Assembly: GCF_910594005.1 (NCBI RefSeq)
Contig: NC_057832.1
Span: 98,405,152 to 98,469,151 of the forward strand
From: Cervus elaphus
Taxonomy: Eukaryota; Chordata; Mammalia; Artiodactyla; Cervidae
Length of the DNA: 64,000 nt
Direction of reading: 5' to 3'
Part shown: piece after piece, positions 22,115 to 34,649 of the stretch
Layout of the letters: the number at the start of each line of letters is the position of its first letter
Position numbering within the stretch: position 1 is the stretch's first letter
Notes under the pieces: generated by a model
Seen by the model: only the letters and a program-made list of their open reading frames with translations
What the model was told of the DNA's origin: nothing
The model's database searches: none
Program-made: the position numbers and the translations under genes

Positions 22115-25100
22115 CAGCTTGACACTGACTGTACTGAAGGTCTTAGCTCTTGTGTCTCCAGTCTTCCATCCTTTCATGTCGTCTGCCTGCACTCTCTTGC
22201 TGGCTGGGAATCAACCAGATGCTGTCTTTCCTTGGGGATGACCGACAGCAAAGCGTAAGAAGGGAACGGTGGTGGCCTGTTCGGTAAATGCAGGAGCGTG
22301 GGTGTGAGATCTTGGTTGATGTATTAGAGTCTGGGTTTGTTTCTCGGCCCTGCCGGTGTCACCAGTAGGAACATGTCTAAGCCCAGAGCCTGGCTAGGAC
22401 ATGTGACTGGGGATGAGAGAGCAGGTCAGACCTGTGGGATGGGCTTATGAGCAGGGGCATTTATGGACAAATTAAACTTTAGCCCTGAGTAAGCAAAGTC
22501 CTAAGCCAGTTATTACTGCTCTGGCACTTCTAATGGGCCCTGTGCAACCCTTATAAATTATTCAGCTGCTTTACTAATAAAAGGCCAAGCAACTTGCCTG
22601 GTCCTGGCGATACTTAAGTAGAGCTCAGAACAGGTTAGAGGGGTAGCAGTACTTACCCACCCCCAAGGAACCCTCCTTTCTTATTTGGAGATGAAAGGGT
22701 TAAAGCAGAGTTTTGACAGATAATGCATAAAATTGGTGTTGAAATGTTAATATTGGAGATAGACAAAGGGCTTTCCTCTGAGGAGGTGCCTGCCAAGGTT
22801 CCCTGACTGCTGCATCTGATTCACGTTTCACAGAGTCTCTTGATTCTGGCGACTAAATGTCCCAGGATATCTAGCACTTAAGCATCAGAAGTTGTTGGGT
22901 TTCTCTTTAATAATTCTCATAATGTTTTGTTTTATTATAATGTCAGATTTACAGAAATATTACCAGTTCTGCAAATATCTTTTCCTTTTCCTTTGTTGAA
23001 TTGTTGACATATTGCCCCATTTGCTGTAGAATCAGGAAACTTGCCACGTTGCCCATTACATCCATAAACGATGTAAAATAACTTTTTCCATCTCACACAG
23101 GATATACCATAAAATAATTTTTTTGTCTTATGTGGTCACTGAACTTGTTCCCTGATGGTAACTGTGATGCTGCCCCAGTTTGGAAGGTGTTCTCCAACAA
23201 CTGTATGTACATCCTGGCTTTGCAAGGAATCCCCTGCTTTCAAGTGCTCCATTTAAAGTTTGGGCCAGGTGTCAAGCTGGTGCATCTTTTTAGTTCAAAA
23301 GATATCATTATAATAGCTTTGGGGGTTCTGTCAGCCTCAGATTTCTCCAGAGGTTAGGGATCCCAGAAGTAGCACTTGGGGAGGTGGTCTCTAGCGCAGT
23401 CTGGGTGCCCCTGGGAAGGTGCCTGTCCCAGCAGGTCACTATGTTTGTTCTCTGAGCCCCTGGAAACTATCAGGGCTTTCTAATCTTCCTTCATTTCAGA
23501 TTTCAGTTTACAGTGGACCTGATTAAAGCGAAGTGACTCATTCATACACACATCCAAGAGTGTCTGGGTTCTGTTTTCTTAAAGGTGTTCTGAGAATATC
23601 AGTGGTTTCTTAAGGAACCCTTCATTTATCTGGACTCTGACCTGCTGCAGGGCACCACGGAAAGAAGACTCAAGGCTGAGGCTTCCCATCGTGCCCTGTA
23701 AATGCCTGACACTCCTGTTCAAAGGCCTGACGTCTTGTCTCACAGTACACAGCACAGAATTTCCAAAGGGGGATTTTTTTTTTTTTTCCAGCTTTGTGCA
23801 TTCTTGTCACCCTATTTGCTCTTCTGCACCCACTTCCACTATTATGCCTTCGTGACTTTTCATGAAAATGAATAATACCGTGTTGGTATTTGTGCTTGCC
23901 CTCATTGTCTCTTTCCCCTTCACTAGACTATATTTTCATCTATTGGTGAATGGCCTTGATTTTATAACAGCAAGAATTGTCCCAGTAATGTTACCACCAT
24001 TATTAGCATTTGTACCTAGTGAAGCACTTTGTCTGCATTGCTGTCTATGATCCTGTAGAGGACTTGACGAGACTGTTACCTTTTAGTACAACATGAAGTA
24101 TTCAGTTTAGTAATGTTGGACTTGGAGGCCTAATTCTAGGTGCATAAAATGGGTGAAAAATGATTTAGAAATATTTTAAAAACAGTCAATCACTGGACAA
24201 GGAACGGGAAGACCTTGTCTCTTCCTCCAGACCCTAGTGCTGCCTCTCTGGCCTTTGACAGGCTCACCTTGGTGTCAGTCCTCACTTCTGTGACTCCCCT
24301 TGCCTGGTCACTTGTAGGTGCTACCTCCTGATTATTAACTCCGGATTATGGTCCCGGCTTGTGTGGCCTTGGATTATGTTCAATGAGAGCTGATGTTGTT
24401 TCTAGCCCTAAAATGCCATGACCTTGTGAACTCTCCCCGTTGCTCAGTAAGTTGAGTTGATTGGATTTTCGCCCTGACGTGAATGTGATCTGTCTGAGGA
24501 GGCAGTGACAGCTTAGAAGACATCTGGTGTCTTCCCTCAGTTCATCAGATAAACACTCTAATTGGATGGCAGGACCCAGTTTTAAAGTATCCTGTGCTTA
24601 AAGGTAAGCTAGCGAAGGGCTAATGCTAATCGATCTAGATCTTAGAAGAGTAATTAGGGCCCTAATGAGATGAGGACCACGTGCATCTAGGATGGCTCCA
24701 AGGAAGCTGAGAAGCTGCCTTGGACTTCCTTGGGGTAGGCTGCTTCTTAAGGGCACACCCTTTGCTCAAATTTCTCCCACGTGTTCATGTAGGACCTGGG
24801 CCCCTTGGTAGCCCAACTGTCTTATGTTCCTAGGTCAGTGGGATTCGAGATTTCTTGTGCTAAGCATTGGCTCATAAGGGGTTTGTTTTTCTTCACGTGC
24901 CCACTTTTTAAAGCTACAGGTCTAAACACATAAGCTGAGAAATACATAAGTTTCAAATGGTGTTGGAATGCTGGTTCGCCCACTTCACACATGCGGTATA
25001 TTAAGGGTTCACCTTTAGCAGCAGCCCAATTAGTGACTGCCGATACTGCTGAAGGACGTCAGTGTGGGATTGTTAGCCGTTGCTATGAGAACCCTCACTT

Positions 25101-25335
25101 TTGCACCTCCTGACTCATTTTACACTGAACAGTGCACGTGTGCAGAGATCTGAAGGGGAGGGCTGATGGGATGGAGAACTGGCAAGCACAGGAAGCTGTG
25201 TTCTCAAGTCCCTTTGAATGGTGCGTTCTCAGTGCTCATTCAGTACCTCCACCTCCTGCCCTCATGGAAGCTTGTTTTCCCTAAATCCTTAAACAAATAA
25301 GTAAGATAGTTGACCTTTATTTGCAGCCAGCTTCA
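22115..25335. other. Intronic sequence, mostly unique
   Basis: No SINE or exon was recognised. 22920-23110 has a vague likeness to an antisense L1M piece (GATTTACAGAAATATTACCAG) but is too diverged to call. A T run lies at about 23769-23784. 22490-22590 and 24540-24680 are A/T-rich with TAATTA-like and TATAAATTA motifs. Confidence 0.45.
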
Positions 25336-25345
25336 AAGCAGTTCA

Positions 25346-25483
25346 TTTTTTTTTCATTTATTTTTATTAGTTGGAAGTTAATTACTTTACAATATTGTAG
25401 TGGTTTTTGCCATACATTGATATGAATCAGCCATGGATTTACATGTGTTCCCCATCCTGAACCCCCTTCCCACCTCCCTCCCC
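25346..25483 (-). repeat. Short L1 LINE 3' end with exact target-site duplication
   Basis: It begins with T-rich sequence (the antisense poly-A tail) and reads TTAATTACTTTACAATATTG, GTGGTTTTTGCCATACATTG and ACATGTGTTCCCCATCC, the antisense 3' end of a ruminant L1. AGCAGTTCA flanks it at 25337-25345 and 25484-25492, so this is a 138-base insertion. Confidence 0.88.
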
Positions 25484-25492
25484 AGCAGTTCA

Positions 25493-26470
25493 AGTTTAAT
25501 ACTTAGCAGGAAGATTGCCTTTAATGAGCCAAGTTTAGAGGAGGTGGATCTTAATCTCTCAATGTTTTGGCAGATGAGATGTGTATGCACAGTGAGAAAA
25601 TACAATTGCAGCTTTCATTCTTACATCTGAAACGGAACCAGTCCCCCAACAGCATTTAGGAACCCCCAAAAACTGTGGGTTCCTCTTGTTGTTGTCATTG
25701 ATTCAGTTTTTTTGCACGTAGAAGCACCACTATAGCCTGTGTCCGTGTATAGTCTTGCTTAAATTAAAAATAAAACAAACATCCTTTGCTCAACTCACTC
25801 AGAGGTCATCTGGACTTAATTTGAACTTCGCCTAGGGAAGAAATTCCCATTCCAGAGCAGACTCCTTTGCCTGCTTCCCGAGCTCCCTGCTTTCTCAGGA
25901 TTTGGCCCCAGCCTGGGGTGAAATGCGGGTTAGATTCCCTCCGGAAGGAAAAGGTGCTTCCCTCAGCCTTTGTCAGCACTAATTGCCAGCTGTGTTTAGT
26001 CCCTCTCTCACTTTGTTTTTCTTTCCCTGGTTGTCTGGTGGGCCTGGTTTTATGCTGAATAAAAGAGAAAGCCTGCTTGCTGATCCCTCCCCTTCCCTCT
26101 CAGCTGTCCTCTCACTGCACTGGGAAGAAATTGTGGATTTGCGGTTGGGAGCGGAGGCTTTAGAGGGCCTGTCATCACCATGCCCCTGATGGGAGCCCAC
26201 TGGCTCTGCCCACTTGCTGCTGCTGTTTCTTTAGAGTCACAGAAGGGTTCCTGGACACTTCCACATGGTGCTGAAACCCACTCCCAATAAGTTCTAGCAT
26301 CCAGCCATCTTCTCACACCAGCAGGTCTGGAAGAGGGTCAGAGACCTTACATTTCCGGTGATGTCAGCGCTGCGTATTTACAGACTAATCTTGATTGGAA
26401 GTGATCTAAATCACCTTTCCCTTTTTTTTTTCCCCTTCCTCCTAGTCTTGGAAATTATGAAGTCTCCATT
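25493..26470. other. Intronic sequence, no recognised feature
   Basis: Open frames at 25867-26316 overlap on both strands without recognisable protein content. Confidence 0.45.
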
Positions 26471-26484
26471 GCACACTCAAAGCC

Positions 26485-26655
26485 TTAGTGGCTATGAGAA
26501 CAGGTTTTGGGAACTGGTCCCCATCTAGTCTACACTCAGGCTCCCCCACTTGCTAGATATATGTAGTTTCCCCATTAAAAAAAGAAAAAAGTGGGACTGA
26601 AAGGGTGTTAATTGTGTGATGAGCAACTCAGTGCTGTGAAGTGCTGCTAATCCAG
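26485..26655 (+). repeat. MIR SINE, diverged
   Basis: GTGGCTATGAGAACAGG, CTCCCCCACTTGCTAGATAT, GTAGTTTCCCCATTAAAA and a trailing GAGCAACTCAGTGCTG fit the order of MIR parts. An A-rich insert lies in the middle. Confidence 0.5.
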
Positions 26656-27062
26656 TGAACAGCAAAGCCGGAAATGGCCATTCTGAGCCCAGACTTGATG
26701 GAATGATTTGGATTCTGTTCGCATAGATGCCATCATCTGGGGAGGCCTCAACCTGGAGGTGTCAAGGCAACACCTTCTTTCCCGCCCACAAGACTAAACT
26801 GGTCTTATCGTGGCGTTCCCTTTCCTCTGCTGGTATTAGCCCCAGCTTGCTGAGGGGTGTTGGGGATCCTGAGCCGGAATGGGTCTTTTATGCTGTAATA
26901 CCTGTGTTTAGATCGTCTGTGTGGTACAGCAGAGTGGGGCAATTAGCTCTCAATGACGGGTCCCCAAGCAGTGCGTTCAGGAGCCATGGAAGTTCCCAAT
27001 TAAATTTCAGCTGTATAAGTTACAGTTTCTTAACGTGGAGAGATACTCTGAAAAGGAATTCC

Positions 27063-27236
27063 CAGGACTTCCCTGGTGGCCCAGTGACTAAGTTTCTGTA
27101 CTACCAATGTGGGGGTACCAGGTTCGATCACTGGTCAAGGAACTAGATCCCACATGGTGCAATAAAAGATCCTGCATGCTGCAACTAAGACCCGGCACAG
27201 CCAAATAAACAAATACAATTTTTTCTTTTAAAGAAA
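27063..27236 (+). repeat. CHR-type SINE with perfect 13-base target-site duplication
   Basis: The head GGACTTCCCTGGTGGCCCAG is followed by CCAGGTTCGATCACTGGTC, GATCCCACATGGTGCAAT and an A-rich tail. GAAAAGGAATTCC occurs exactly at 27050-27062 and 27237-27249. This is the only CHR-type copy here in the SND1 sense orientation. Confidence 0.92.
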
Positions 27237-27426
27237 GAAAAGGAATTCCTTCTAGGGGGTAAAGTTACATTGTTTGGGATAGAATGTGATGGTTAAAAGT
27301 GGAAGGTGGAAACGTGGGGCTGGCTTGGTTGAAGAATGTGCCCGAGTTCACGGGGCCTTTCCCAAATCCTGGTCCCTCCCTTAGTAGTATGGGTGGGAAC
27401 CTCAGCACATGCCTCAGCTTCTGTCT

Positions 27427-27440
27427 TTTATTACTTAAAA
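27427..27440 (+). repeat. Poly-A tract
   Basis: A run of about 12 A bases with no recognised element upstream. Confidence 0.7.
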
Positions 27441-27539
27441 AAAAAAAAGAACGCTGCTTTCTCCTGCATGGGATTCCTTAGTTCTTATTTGGCCTTGTTT
27501 CAGGCCACGTGTTGGAAAATCCACATTAGTCACACCCAT

Positions 27540-27772
27540 CTCTTCTCAGCTTCTGCCCTTTTCCCAGAGAACTTAGCTGACTTCTGGACTAGGGTGAGCC
27601 CTTCCCCCTTGTAATGTGTTCCCAGAGTTCTCTGCCTTATGCCTAGAATACTGTCCAATGTAGACCTCCTCCAGTTGACTCGCAACTCCCAGACTCTTTG
27701 TTTGTCTCTTGACATGCTGAACACAGTCCCTGGCACATAGTAGACACTCCATAAATATCTGTTGACTAACTG
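27540..27772 (+). repeat. Probable L2 LINE 3' end
   Basis: ACACAGTCCCTGGCACATAG, TAGACACTCCATAAATATCT and GTTGACTAA are the usual end of L2 or MIR-like elements, with C/T-rich sequence before it as in L2. Confidence 0.5.
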
Positions 27773-27781
27773 CAAGAAACC

Positions 27782-28169
27782 TGAGCGCTGAAGAATTGAT
27801 GCTTTTGAACTGTGGTGTTAGAGAAGCCTCTTAAGAGTCCCTTGGACTGCAAGGAGATCCAACCAGTCCATCCTAAAGGAGATCAGTCCTGGGTGTTCAT
27901 TGGAAGGACTGATGTTGAAGCTGAAACTCCAGTACTTTGGCCACCTGATGCGAAGAACTGACTCATTTGAAAAGACCCTGATGCTGGGAAAGATTGAAGG
28001 CAGGAAGAGAAGGGGACTACAGAGGGATGAGATGGTTGGATGGCATCACCAACTCAATGGACATGAGTTTGAGTAGACTCTGGGAGTTGGTGATGGACAG
28101 GGAGGCCTGGCGTGCTGTGTCCATGGGGTCGCAAAGAGTCGGACACGACTGAGCGACCGAACTGAACTG
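27782..28169 (+). repeat. BovB (RTE-type) LINE, 5'-truncated 3' end
   Basis: It opens with GAGCGCTGAAGAATTGATGC and runs through CAAGGAGATCCAACCAGTCC, CTTTGGCCACCTGATGCG and GATGGACAGGGAGGCCTGG to CGGACACGACTGAGCGAC. About 390 bases of the 3' end remain, with the C-terminal part of the reverse-transcriptase frame only. It cannot be active. Confidence 0.93.
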
Positions 28170-29300
28170 GAAATTCCACTTCCCTTCTGGAGCCACACAT
28201 TCTTCAGTAAAAATTAGGGATCAGGAAGGTCACTTATGTTCTTACAAGGTCATCCTGGAGCAACTTGTATGTGTGTCTCTTTTGATACACACACTTCTAA
28301 GAAGCTCCTGGGCTTCTGTTCTGTAGTTGTACTACTGCCACACATTTGTAAACTTCTCTCGGGACCATACCCTACCTCCAGGAACCAGGAATGCACTTAA
28401 ATAGAGATCGTCACTGATTTCTAAAGGGCAAGTAGCAGTTGCAGAAGGTGCAAATAGACGGAACCCACTTGGGGAACAGGAGAAAGCCAGCTTCACTGAG
28501 AAACTATTAGCTTTAGGCTGAAAATTAGCTTTGCTGTATCTTTTCAGACCCTTGGCCTTAACAGCCTCCGGAGATTCCCAAGTGGATCCATCAGCCTTTG
28601 AGGAGAGCAGCTCTGGTAGATTTTTATGGCTGTTTGCTTCAGCTTTGCATGCCAGTAACTCATTTTTGACATGACAGGCTACACCAATCCATGTTTTTTC
28701 TGAAGTTGCTAATCAAAATTGAAAGTGTCAGGTACCCAATATTTCGAGGCCAGTAATTAACTAGAACATTTTTATTTATGTAGATGCCTGTAAAACATCT
28801 TTATCGATATATCTTGACCTTTTTTTTTTTTCCCTAGTGTGGGTGATGGTAAGACAAGTAAGAAAAGCAGGTAGTTAGGAAAGAAGAAAGCATCTGTGTG
28901 ATGAGATGTTTGACTCACTCTGGCACCCCACCCCACCCCCTCACCCCCAGCCTCTGAGGTCTGCTAATGGGAGCAGAGGGCCATGTGCTAGAATGTTCTC
29001 TCCCCTCCCGTTGAAGTTTTCCTCCCTCTGGCGTCACCTCCCACACACAGTTCTCATTCACAATTCCTTTTCCTGTCTTCTATAGTTTCAATTCCATTTC
29101 CTCTCTGTTTATCCAAGATAACTTTTATTTTTTTCTTGCCTTCTAGTAGGCAAGGAGGGCAGGCAGAATGCTTTCCGTGATGGGGCCTGAGAAACAGCAC
29201 CTGTGCTCCGTGCTTTTACTTGGATTCTTCATTTACTCTCCCTTAACTCCGTCAGTCTGCCCTTACTTAATTTACCGCCGTTATGTTCCTTTGGGGGATA
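28170..29300. other. Intronic sequence with a C-rich tract
   Basis: No SINE or exon was recognised. A T run lies at about 28820-28833 and a C-rich G-quadruplex-type tract at 28926-28948. Confidence 0.45.
28926..28948 (-). other. G-quadruplex motif on the minus strand
   Basis: CCCCACCCCACCCCC then TCACCCCC gives four C-runs of four to five separated by one to three bases. The minus strand fits the canonical G-quadruplex pattern. Confidence 0.75.
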
Positions 29301-29307
29301 GTAAGAG

Positions 29308-29512
29308 GAATTCCTGTAGCTCAAATGGTAAAGAATCTGCCTGCAGTGCAGGAGACCAGTTTTCAATCCCTGGGTCGGGAAGATCCTCTGGAAAAGGAAA
29401 TGGCAATCCACTGCAGTATTCTTGCCTGGCGGATTCTATGGACAGAGATTCTATGGCGGGCTACAGTCCGTGAGGTCAGAAAGAGTCAGACACAACTGAG
29501 CAACTAACACAC
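29308..29512 (+). repeat. Bov-tA SINE
   Basis: It runs from AATTCCTGTAGCTCAAATGG through GCAGTATTCTTGCCTGG to GACACAACTGAGCAACTAAC. The second half holds a small local duplication of GATTCTATGG. Confidence 0.92.
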
Positions 29513-29519
29513 AAGAGAA

Positions 29520-31295
29520 ATACCAAGGAAAAGCTCTAAATGCTTTGAATCAAATGAAATTTTTTCCTCATCCTATCAGTGATTTCTTTTTCACTTAGAT
29601 ATAAAGCTGTTGCAAAACAAGTCTTGTTAATTTTCATGTATTCAGAGATTGCTTATCCAATTTGGCAATTATCACTTCCTTCCCCGCTCTCTCCTGCTGC
29701 TGCTCTTACCTTAGCCTTTTTACTGTTCCTTCTGCACCGGAGGGATGGAGAGGGGAATGGATAGAAATTTTCAACAGTGAATGTTGCTACTTACTGTTTA
29801 ATTAGATTATTGTGAGGCCAAAACTGACAACAGTTGCATTTGGCAAATTGGATTGACTTCTAAAAATTCACTGACAAAGACTTCTTGGTCCTTTGGGTGA
29901 AGACAGATTGGCTGATTGATGGAGAGGACAGAGGGCAGCTAGGTGAGTGGCTTTTGAGGCGATGAGTCTGGCACAACCTGTCTTCCTTCCTCCTCCCTTC
30001 AGCAGATATTTATTGAATGTACACTGTGTGCTGGGGACACAGCAGTGAATAAGACAATGGCCCACCCTCCCAGACCAGCAGTGGGTTTCTATCAAGAGGT
30101 GCCATGCTCCAGATCTCACTTGGAAAATACGCATCTTCATTCCCCACAGAATGCAGCCCATGAGCCTCTTAAGAGCCTGAGCGTTTTTAACCTAGTCAGG
30201 AGGATCATCCATCCCTCCCTCGCTTCTGCTATATTTGCTCTTGTCCTCGATGAAGTAGTGGCTCTGCTGGTCTCACGAAGCGAGGCTTGAGACACACTCT
30301 GGGGAGATTCCTCTCACCCTGCAGTCTCTTCTGTCTCCGCCTTTGTCTCTTTTCCCCTGGAATCTCAGTCTCCAGCCGTGTGACTACTCTCCAAGAGCTT
30401 TGTTATTTGTGTTGGCAGAAGTTCGGATCTGGAGAGCAATGCTTCTTATGGATTAATTGCCAAAGTAATTATATTGTAAAATAATACGCATGATTGATAC
30501 TTAATATATCCCTCTCCTGGGAGCTGGAGAGCTTCACTGATTTGGAGAGATGAGCCAGTTGCTGGTTTAGGAGCAGAGCTTTGTATGAAAAGCCAAATTG
30601 ATGGCCTGGGCTTAAAGGCAGGAGTAGATGATGGGAGGTGGTTAAAGGATAACCAATGTAATCATGGAGTGTGTCGTCCTAAGAAGGTGTCCCCCGACAT
30701 CATAAATCTCCAGGAGATGACAGGCAGCAGGGTGAGACGGGGTATCCTGTTCTCCCACTCAGGCTTACTCAGAACGAGCCTTCCTGTGTCTGCAGTGGGG
30801 TCGTGTGGTTGAAGAATCTCCTCCCCTGCCCTCCAGACTCAAAAATAACCCTCCCCCCACTCTTTGCTGCTGAGCAGGGCGCACACAGCCTCTCCACACG
30901 ACGAGAGCGCCTTATTTATTTGGGTGATCTGTGAGTTTACCTAACATGCCTCTTTAACGCCCCCCTGAAAGCACTTTGCGGCCCATGATCATGTAAGGAA
31001 GCCCCCTAAATCCTGGGCCCAGTGGGCTGTTTAAGGATGTTCCTGCCACTGGGTATTTATGGACAGCGGCTGGAGTTATGGCATTTATGTCTGTTGGTTA
31101 GGACACTGATATACATCTGCCGCATCTCCCATGGAGAGCTGCACCTTATCTCTCGAGAGAGCAGCTGGTACATACCCATCACTCATGCTCCCTGCGGGGG
31201 GCAGGGGGACAAGCCACTTGGCCCCCTACCTGGGTGGGGCAGCGGATGAGGTGAGCTTGGTGGCACCTGCCAGGGAGACTTGGACGGAAAATCGT
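29520..31295. other. Intronic sequence, mostly unique
   Basis: 29995-30060 carries CAGATATTTATTGAATGTAC and TGGGGACACAGCAGTGAAT, a phrase from an old mammalian repeat that I cannot assign. No exon was recognised. Confidence 0.45.
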
Positions 31296-31302
31296 CAAGG
31301 AA

Positions 31303-31640
31303 TTTTTTTTTTAAAGATTATTTATTTATTTGGCTGCACGGAGTCTTCGTTGGTTTGCACAAGCTTTCTCTAATTGTGGCAAGCAGGGCCTACTCCCTAG
31401 TTGTGGTTCTCGGGCTTCTCACCGTGGTGATTGTGGTGGCTTCTCTTGTTGCAGAGCATGGGTTCAAGGGCACGTGGGCTTCAGTGGTTGTGGCTCTCAG
31501 GCTCTGGAGCACAGGCGCAGTAGTTGTGGCCCACAGGCTGAGTTGCTTCTCAGAATATGGGATCTTCCCAGACCACCGATGGAACCCACGTCTCATGCAT
31601 AGGTAGGCAGATTCTTTGCCACTGAGCCACCAGGGAAGCC
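31303..31640 (-). repeat. CHR-type tRNA-Glu SINE, long copy
   Basis: TTTATTTATTTGGCTGCACG is followed by GGCTTCTCACCGTGGTGATT, TTGTTGCAGAGCATGG, GCGCAGTAGTTGTGG and the tRNA-like end GAGCCACCAGGGAAGCC. Open frames of 68-108 codons inside it are SINE-derived. Confidence 0.88.
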
Positions 31641-31719
31641 ACCATCAAAGATTTAAAGCCGGAGAGGGGACAGTACAGTGCTTAATAGCTTTCCTCAGGG
31701 AGGCATGTTTTAACCAGCT

Positions 31720-31960
31720 TCCTTTTTTTTTTTTTTAATGTATATATTTGTTTTTTAAAGAGAAGGTTGAGTGGTTTCCTTTTTCTGTTTTGTTGTTGTT
31801 TTAGAGAAATAACATGATTATTGACAGTTTTGTGAAAATAGAAAAATTAAGATGAGTAATAACTTCCATCATCCAGACAATCTCCAGACATTTGTGTGCA
31901 GCTCCTTTCCTGTTGCTTTCTTCACCGATTCCCTGCTGGCTCTGAGAGCCAGGAAAGACC
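31720..31960 (-). repeat. Possible old L1M fragment, antisense
   Basis: A T-rich start (31723-31737) is followed by AACTTCCATCATCCAGACAA, which resembles antisense L1M 3' sequence. The match is weak. Confidence 0.3.
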
Positions 31961-32364
31961 TGGTATGATCTCCATGTCTTATGCAGGGGCCCTCACTAAC
32001 TTGGATTAACTTGTCTGTTTCTCCATCCTTAAAATATAGGACTGGTAAATTTAAAGGAGATTAAAAATAGAAAAGTAAATGGAGAGTGAGCTGGAGAAGA
32101 GACAGGCTGAGTTCTGTTGTTACATTGTCCTTGGTGCTGGCCCTTGGAAATTTGTGGTTGAGTAGAAATTTAAGGCTCTTTGTGAGCTTCTGAAACCTGG
32201 CCTTTCAGGACCAACATCCACTCCATTTCTTGGGCATAGCACCAGGAATCCATAGAGTGTCTAGAATTGATTTTTTCTAATGTTTCTTCCAGACAGGATC
32301 CCAGTCTCCTAATGGATCTTCCTGCTTGTGTTCTTGTAGTCCTTCTGGTCTGTCCACCCTATAA

Positions 32365-32720
32365 CAGAGACTTGTCTAAAATGCACCTCTGCTCACATCA
32401 TCCCCCTACTTATAATGTCTCAGTGGTTATTTTGCCTTCAGAATAAGGCATTTCAGGTTCTTCGTGGTCTGAGCCCTGTTCATCTTTTTAGCTTTGCCTC
32501 CCTGCACCCCCACCAAGCCCTCCTCCTGAGCAGAGGCATTTGAAGTGTTCAGAACCACATTCTGCTCCCTCAGCTTAGAGTGTCTGGCCCCTGCTCTCCT
32601 TTCATCATCACCCCTGGGAGTCCAGGTCTAGGTACGTGCTGTCAAGGAAACCTCGGTTTAGCATCCTGATGATCTGTATACATGTCTGTTTGTTCCCTGC
32701 CCATCTCTGTAAGCACAGTG
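32365..32720 (+). repeat. L2 LINE fragment
   Basis: CTCACATCATCCCCCTACTT, GTCTCAGTGGTTATTTTGCC, TTCAGGTTCTTCGTGGTCTG and CTTCTCCTGAGCAGAGGC-like phrases follow the order of L2 near its 3' end. A final GTAAGCACAGTGCCTGG lies at about 32709-32725. Confidence 0.65.
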
Positions 32721-33269
32721 CCTGGTGTGGAGCTGGCGTGCCATCCTTGTGTGCCAAACGAACCAAGCAGTGCACAAAGATTTGCATGCGATCATCACCT
32801 GCTGGGTCTCTGCTCCCATCTCCTTCCTCCATGACCATGCAGGCTCCCTGAAATGCAGAGCCCAGGTACCCCACTTGCTCTGATCGTCCCACTGTGTGCA
32901 CGAGAACTCTGGAGGGTACGTTAGGTGGCATGGGAGTGGCAAGTGCACTAGAGGAGAATGGTGTGCTTGTGAAGCCAGATTCAAATTGTCAAGGCAGCAA
33001 ATGAAGATGTGGTCATAGAACATCTGCAGAAGTTCGTGGGAGAAAGAGTAATCAGGAGGCGCTCCGAGGAAGGCCTGGAGCTTCAGCTGAGTCCTGAGGG
33101 CCATTTCCTGGTCTGGCAGTGATGTTAGTGGCTTGCTGCTGGATTCAAGGTCGGGAGCAAACCTCGACAAGTCATCTCTTCCCCCTAGGCCTGGCTGCTC
33201 CACCGCACACACTTTGGTTCATGCGTATGCACGTGTGTGTGCATTAGGGGCAACCTCTCCCTGGCATGA

Positions 33270-33475
33270 TCTCCCTTAGTTTTTACCGCATATCACTCAT
33301 CACCTTCCGTCACGCTGTGCAATTTCCTCGTTTAATATCCTCTCCCTTTACTTACCGTGTAAGTTTCAGGAAGGCAGGGATTTTCCCTCTGCTACCATAG
33401 AGTGAAACCTGGTACCTGGAATATTCCCTACTTTATAGTGGGCCTTTAATCACTAGGGAGCATTTCCCAGAACAA
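33270..33475 (+). repeat. L2 LINE 3' end
   Basis: CTTACCGTGTAAGTTTCAGG, AAGGCAGGGATTTTCC and a degraded ACCTGGTACCTGGAATATTC follow the L2 3'-end order. Confidence 0.55.
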
Positions 33476-33479
33476 GGAA

Positions 33480-34450
33480 ATCCTGTGTGAGGGGACATGT
33501 AGCAACTGAATATTTACCAGCCTGTCCTTATTTGTTCTGTGGCCAGGGGAACTGGAAATGCGTAATTAAAATGCACGGTCCTATGGTTCTGTCCCCAGCT
33601 CTCCAAAGAAGTAAGTCCAGGTATGGATTTTCGTCAACACAACCATACCACGTGGTCCCTGCTACTTCTGAGCCAATGGAATAGAGATGTGAGTGGTAGG
33701 ACCACACTGGCATGGTGCTTGGGGCCAGTGGTAGCACACTAGCTAGCATGCTCTCCTGCTGAAGTTCTCAACATCCTGATGGAAACTTGTCCTGCTGGAG
33801 CCAGCACCATCCTTTGGAGGCCCTGGTCCTGTGTAGGTGGCAGTGGATTCAATGACTATGTCCTGTGACAATGCCTTTGATGAACTGGAACTTACTCCCT
33901 CATCTGGTTCCTCTGATGCTGAAGCTGCTGTCTTGTTGATTCTAAACCCGGACTACGGATAAACAGCCCCCTAAGTTCTTGTTTCTGACCAATGTGTTCT
34001 GTGGAAGGCTACCGTTTGTATTCCACTTGGTGTGTACCTTTTAAACAGCAACTGGATTGTGGGCTTGTGCTCATCAGTCTTGGCTGAATAGTAGAGGATC
34101 GTTCAGAAAAGGGTGGCTCAGGAGTCTTAGACTAGAATTGTGTGATGAGGGTAATGGCTGCAGCTAACTCGGTTGTGATTAGCAAGTGTTCAGCTGCATA
34201 ATCAGCTCATTTTCGAAGGTGGGGAGTGGACGTGAGGATATTTGGTGAACCCATAGACCCCAGGAAAATCTGCTGGAAGGCTAGTAGTGCTTGGCCAGTC
34301 CATACTGAAGGTTCACATTGCCTGTTGGAAGCTATCGTATCACGCTGTCCTTGCCCCACCAGGGGTTGAAGTTGAAATGGTTAACTCTTCTGAATTACTT
34401 TAGTAGACACTTAATATTTACCGATACTGGTAGATGCTTCTTAAATAGTG
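33480..34450. other. Intronic sequence, no recognised feature
   Basis: I recognise no repeat or exon here. Confidence 0.45.
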
Positions 34451-34454
34451 AATT

Positions 34455-34640
34455 ACCTGATTTAACATGCATGACAGTCCTATAATGCACTTGAAATGTG
34501 ATTCCTGTTTCTCAGGTGAAGAACATGAGGCCTGAGGCCATCTGCACAGAATGAATCAGGGCGTATAGGGCATAGCCATACGTGGTGGCCCTGAGAGGCA
34601 GAACCAGGACTAACCCTACAGTCCTTCACTCTTCCTTTGA
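34455..34640 (-). repeat. MIR SINE, antisense
   Basis: AATTACCTGATTTAACATGC, CTGTTTCTCAGGTGAAGAAC and GAGGCAGAACCAGGACTAA are in the order expected for an antisense MIR. Confidence 0.6.
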
Positions 34641-34649
34641 GGGTCAGGG

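Noticed and set aside
32658..33212. 184-codon minus-strand open frame, the longest in the window
   Set aside because: With about 6000 stop-to-stop intervals in six frames of 64 kb, one frame of this length is expected by chance. It begins in L2-derived sequence, has no recognisable domain and no conserved-looking composition.
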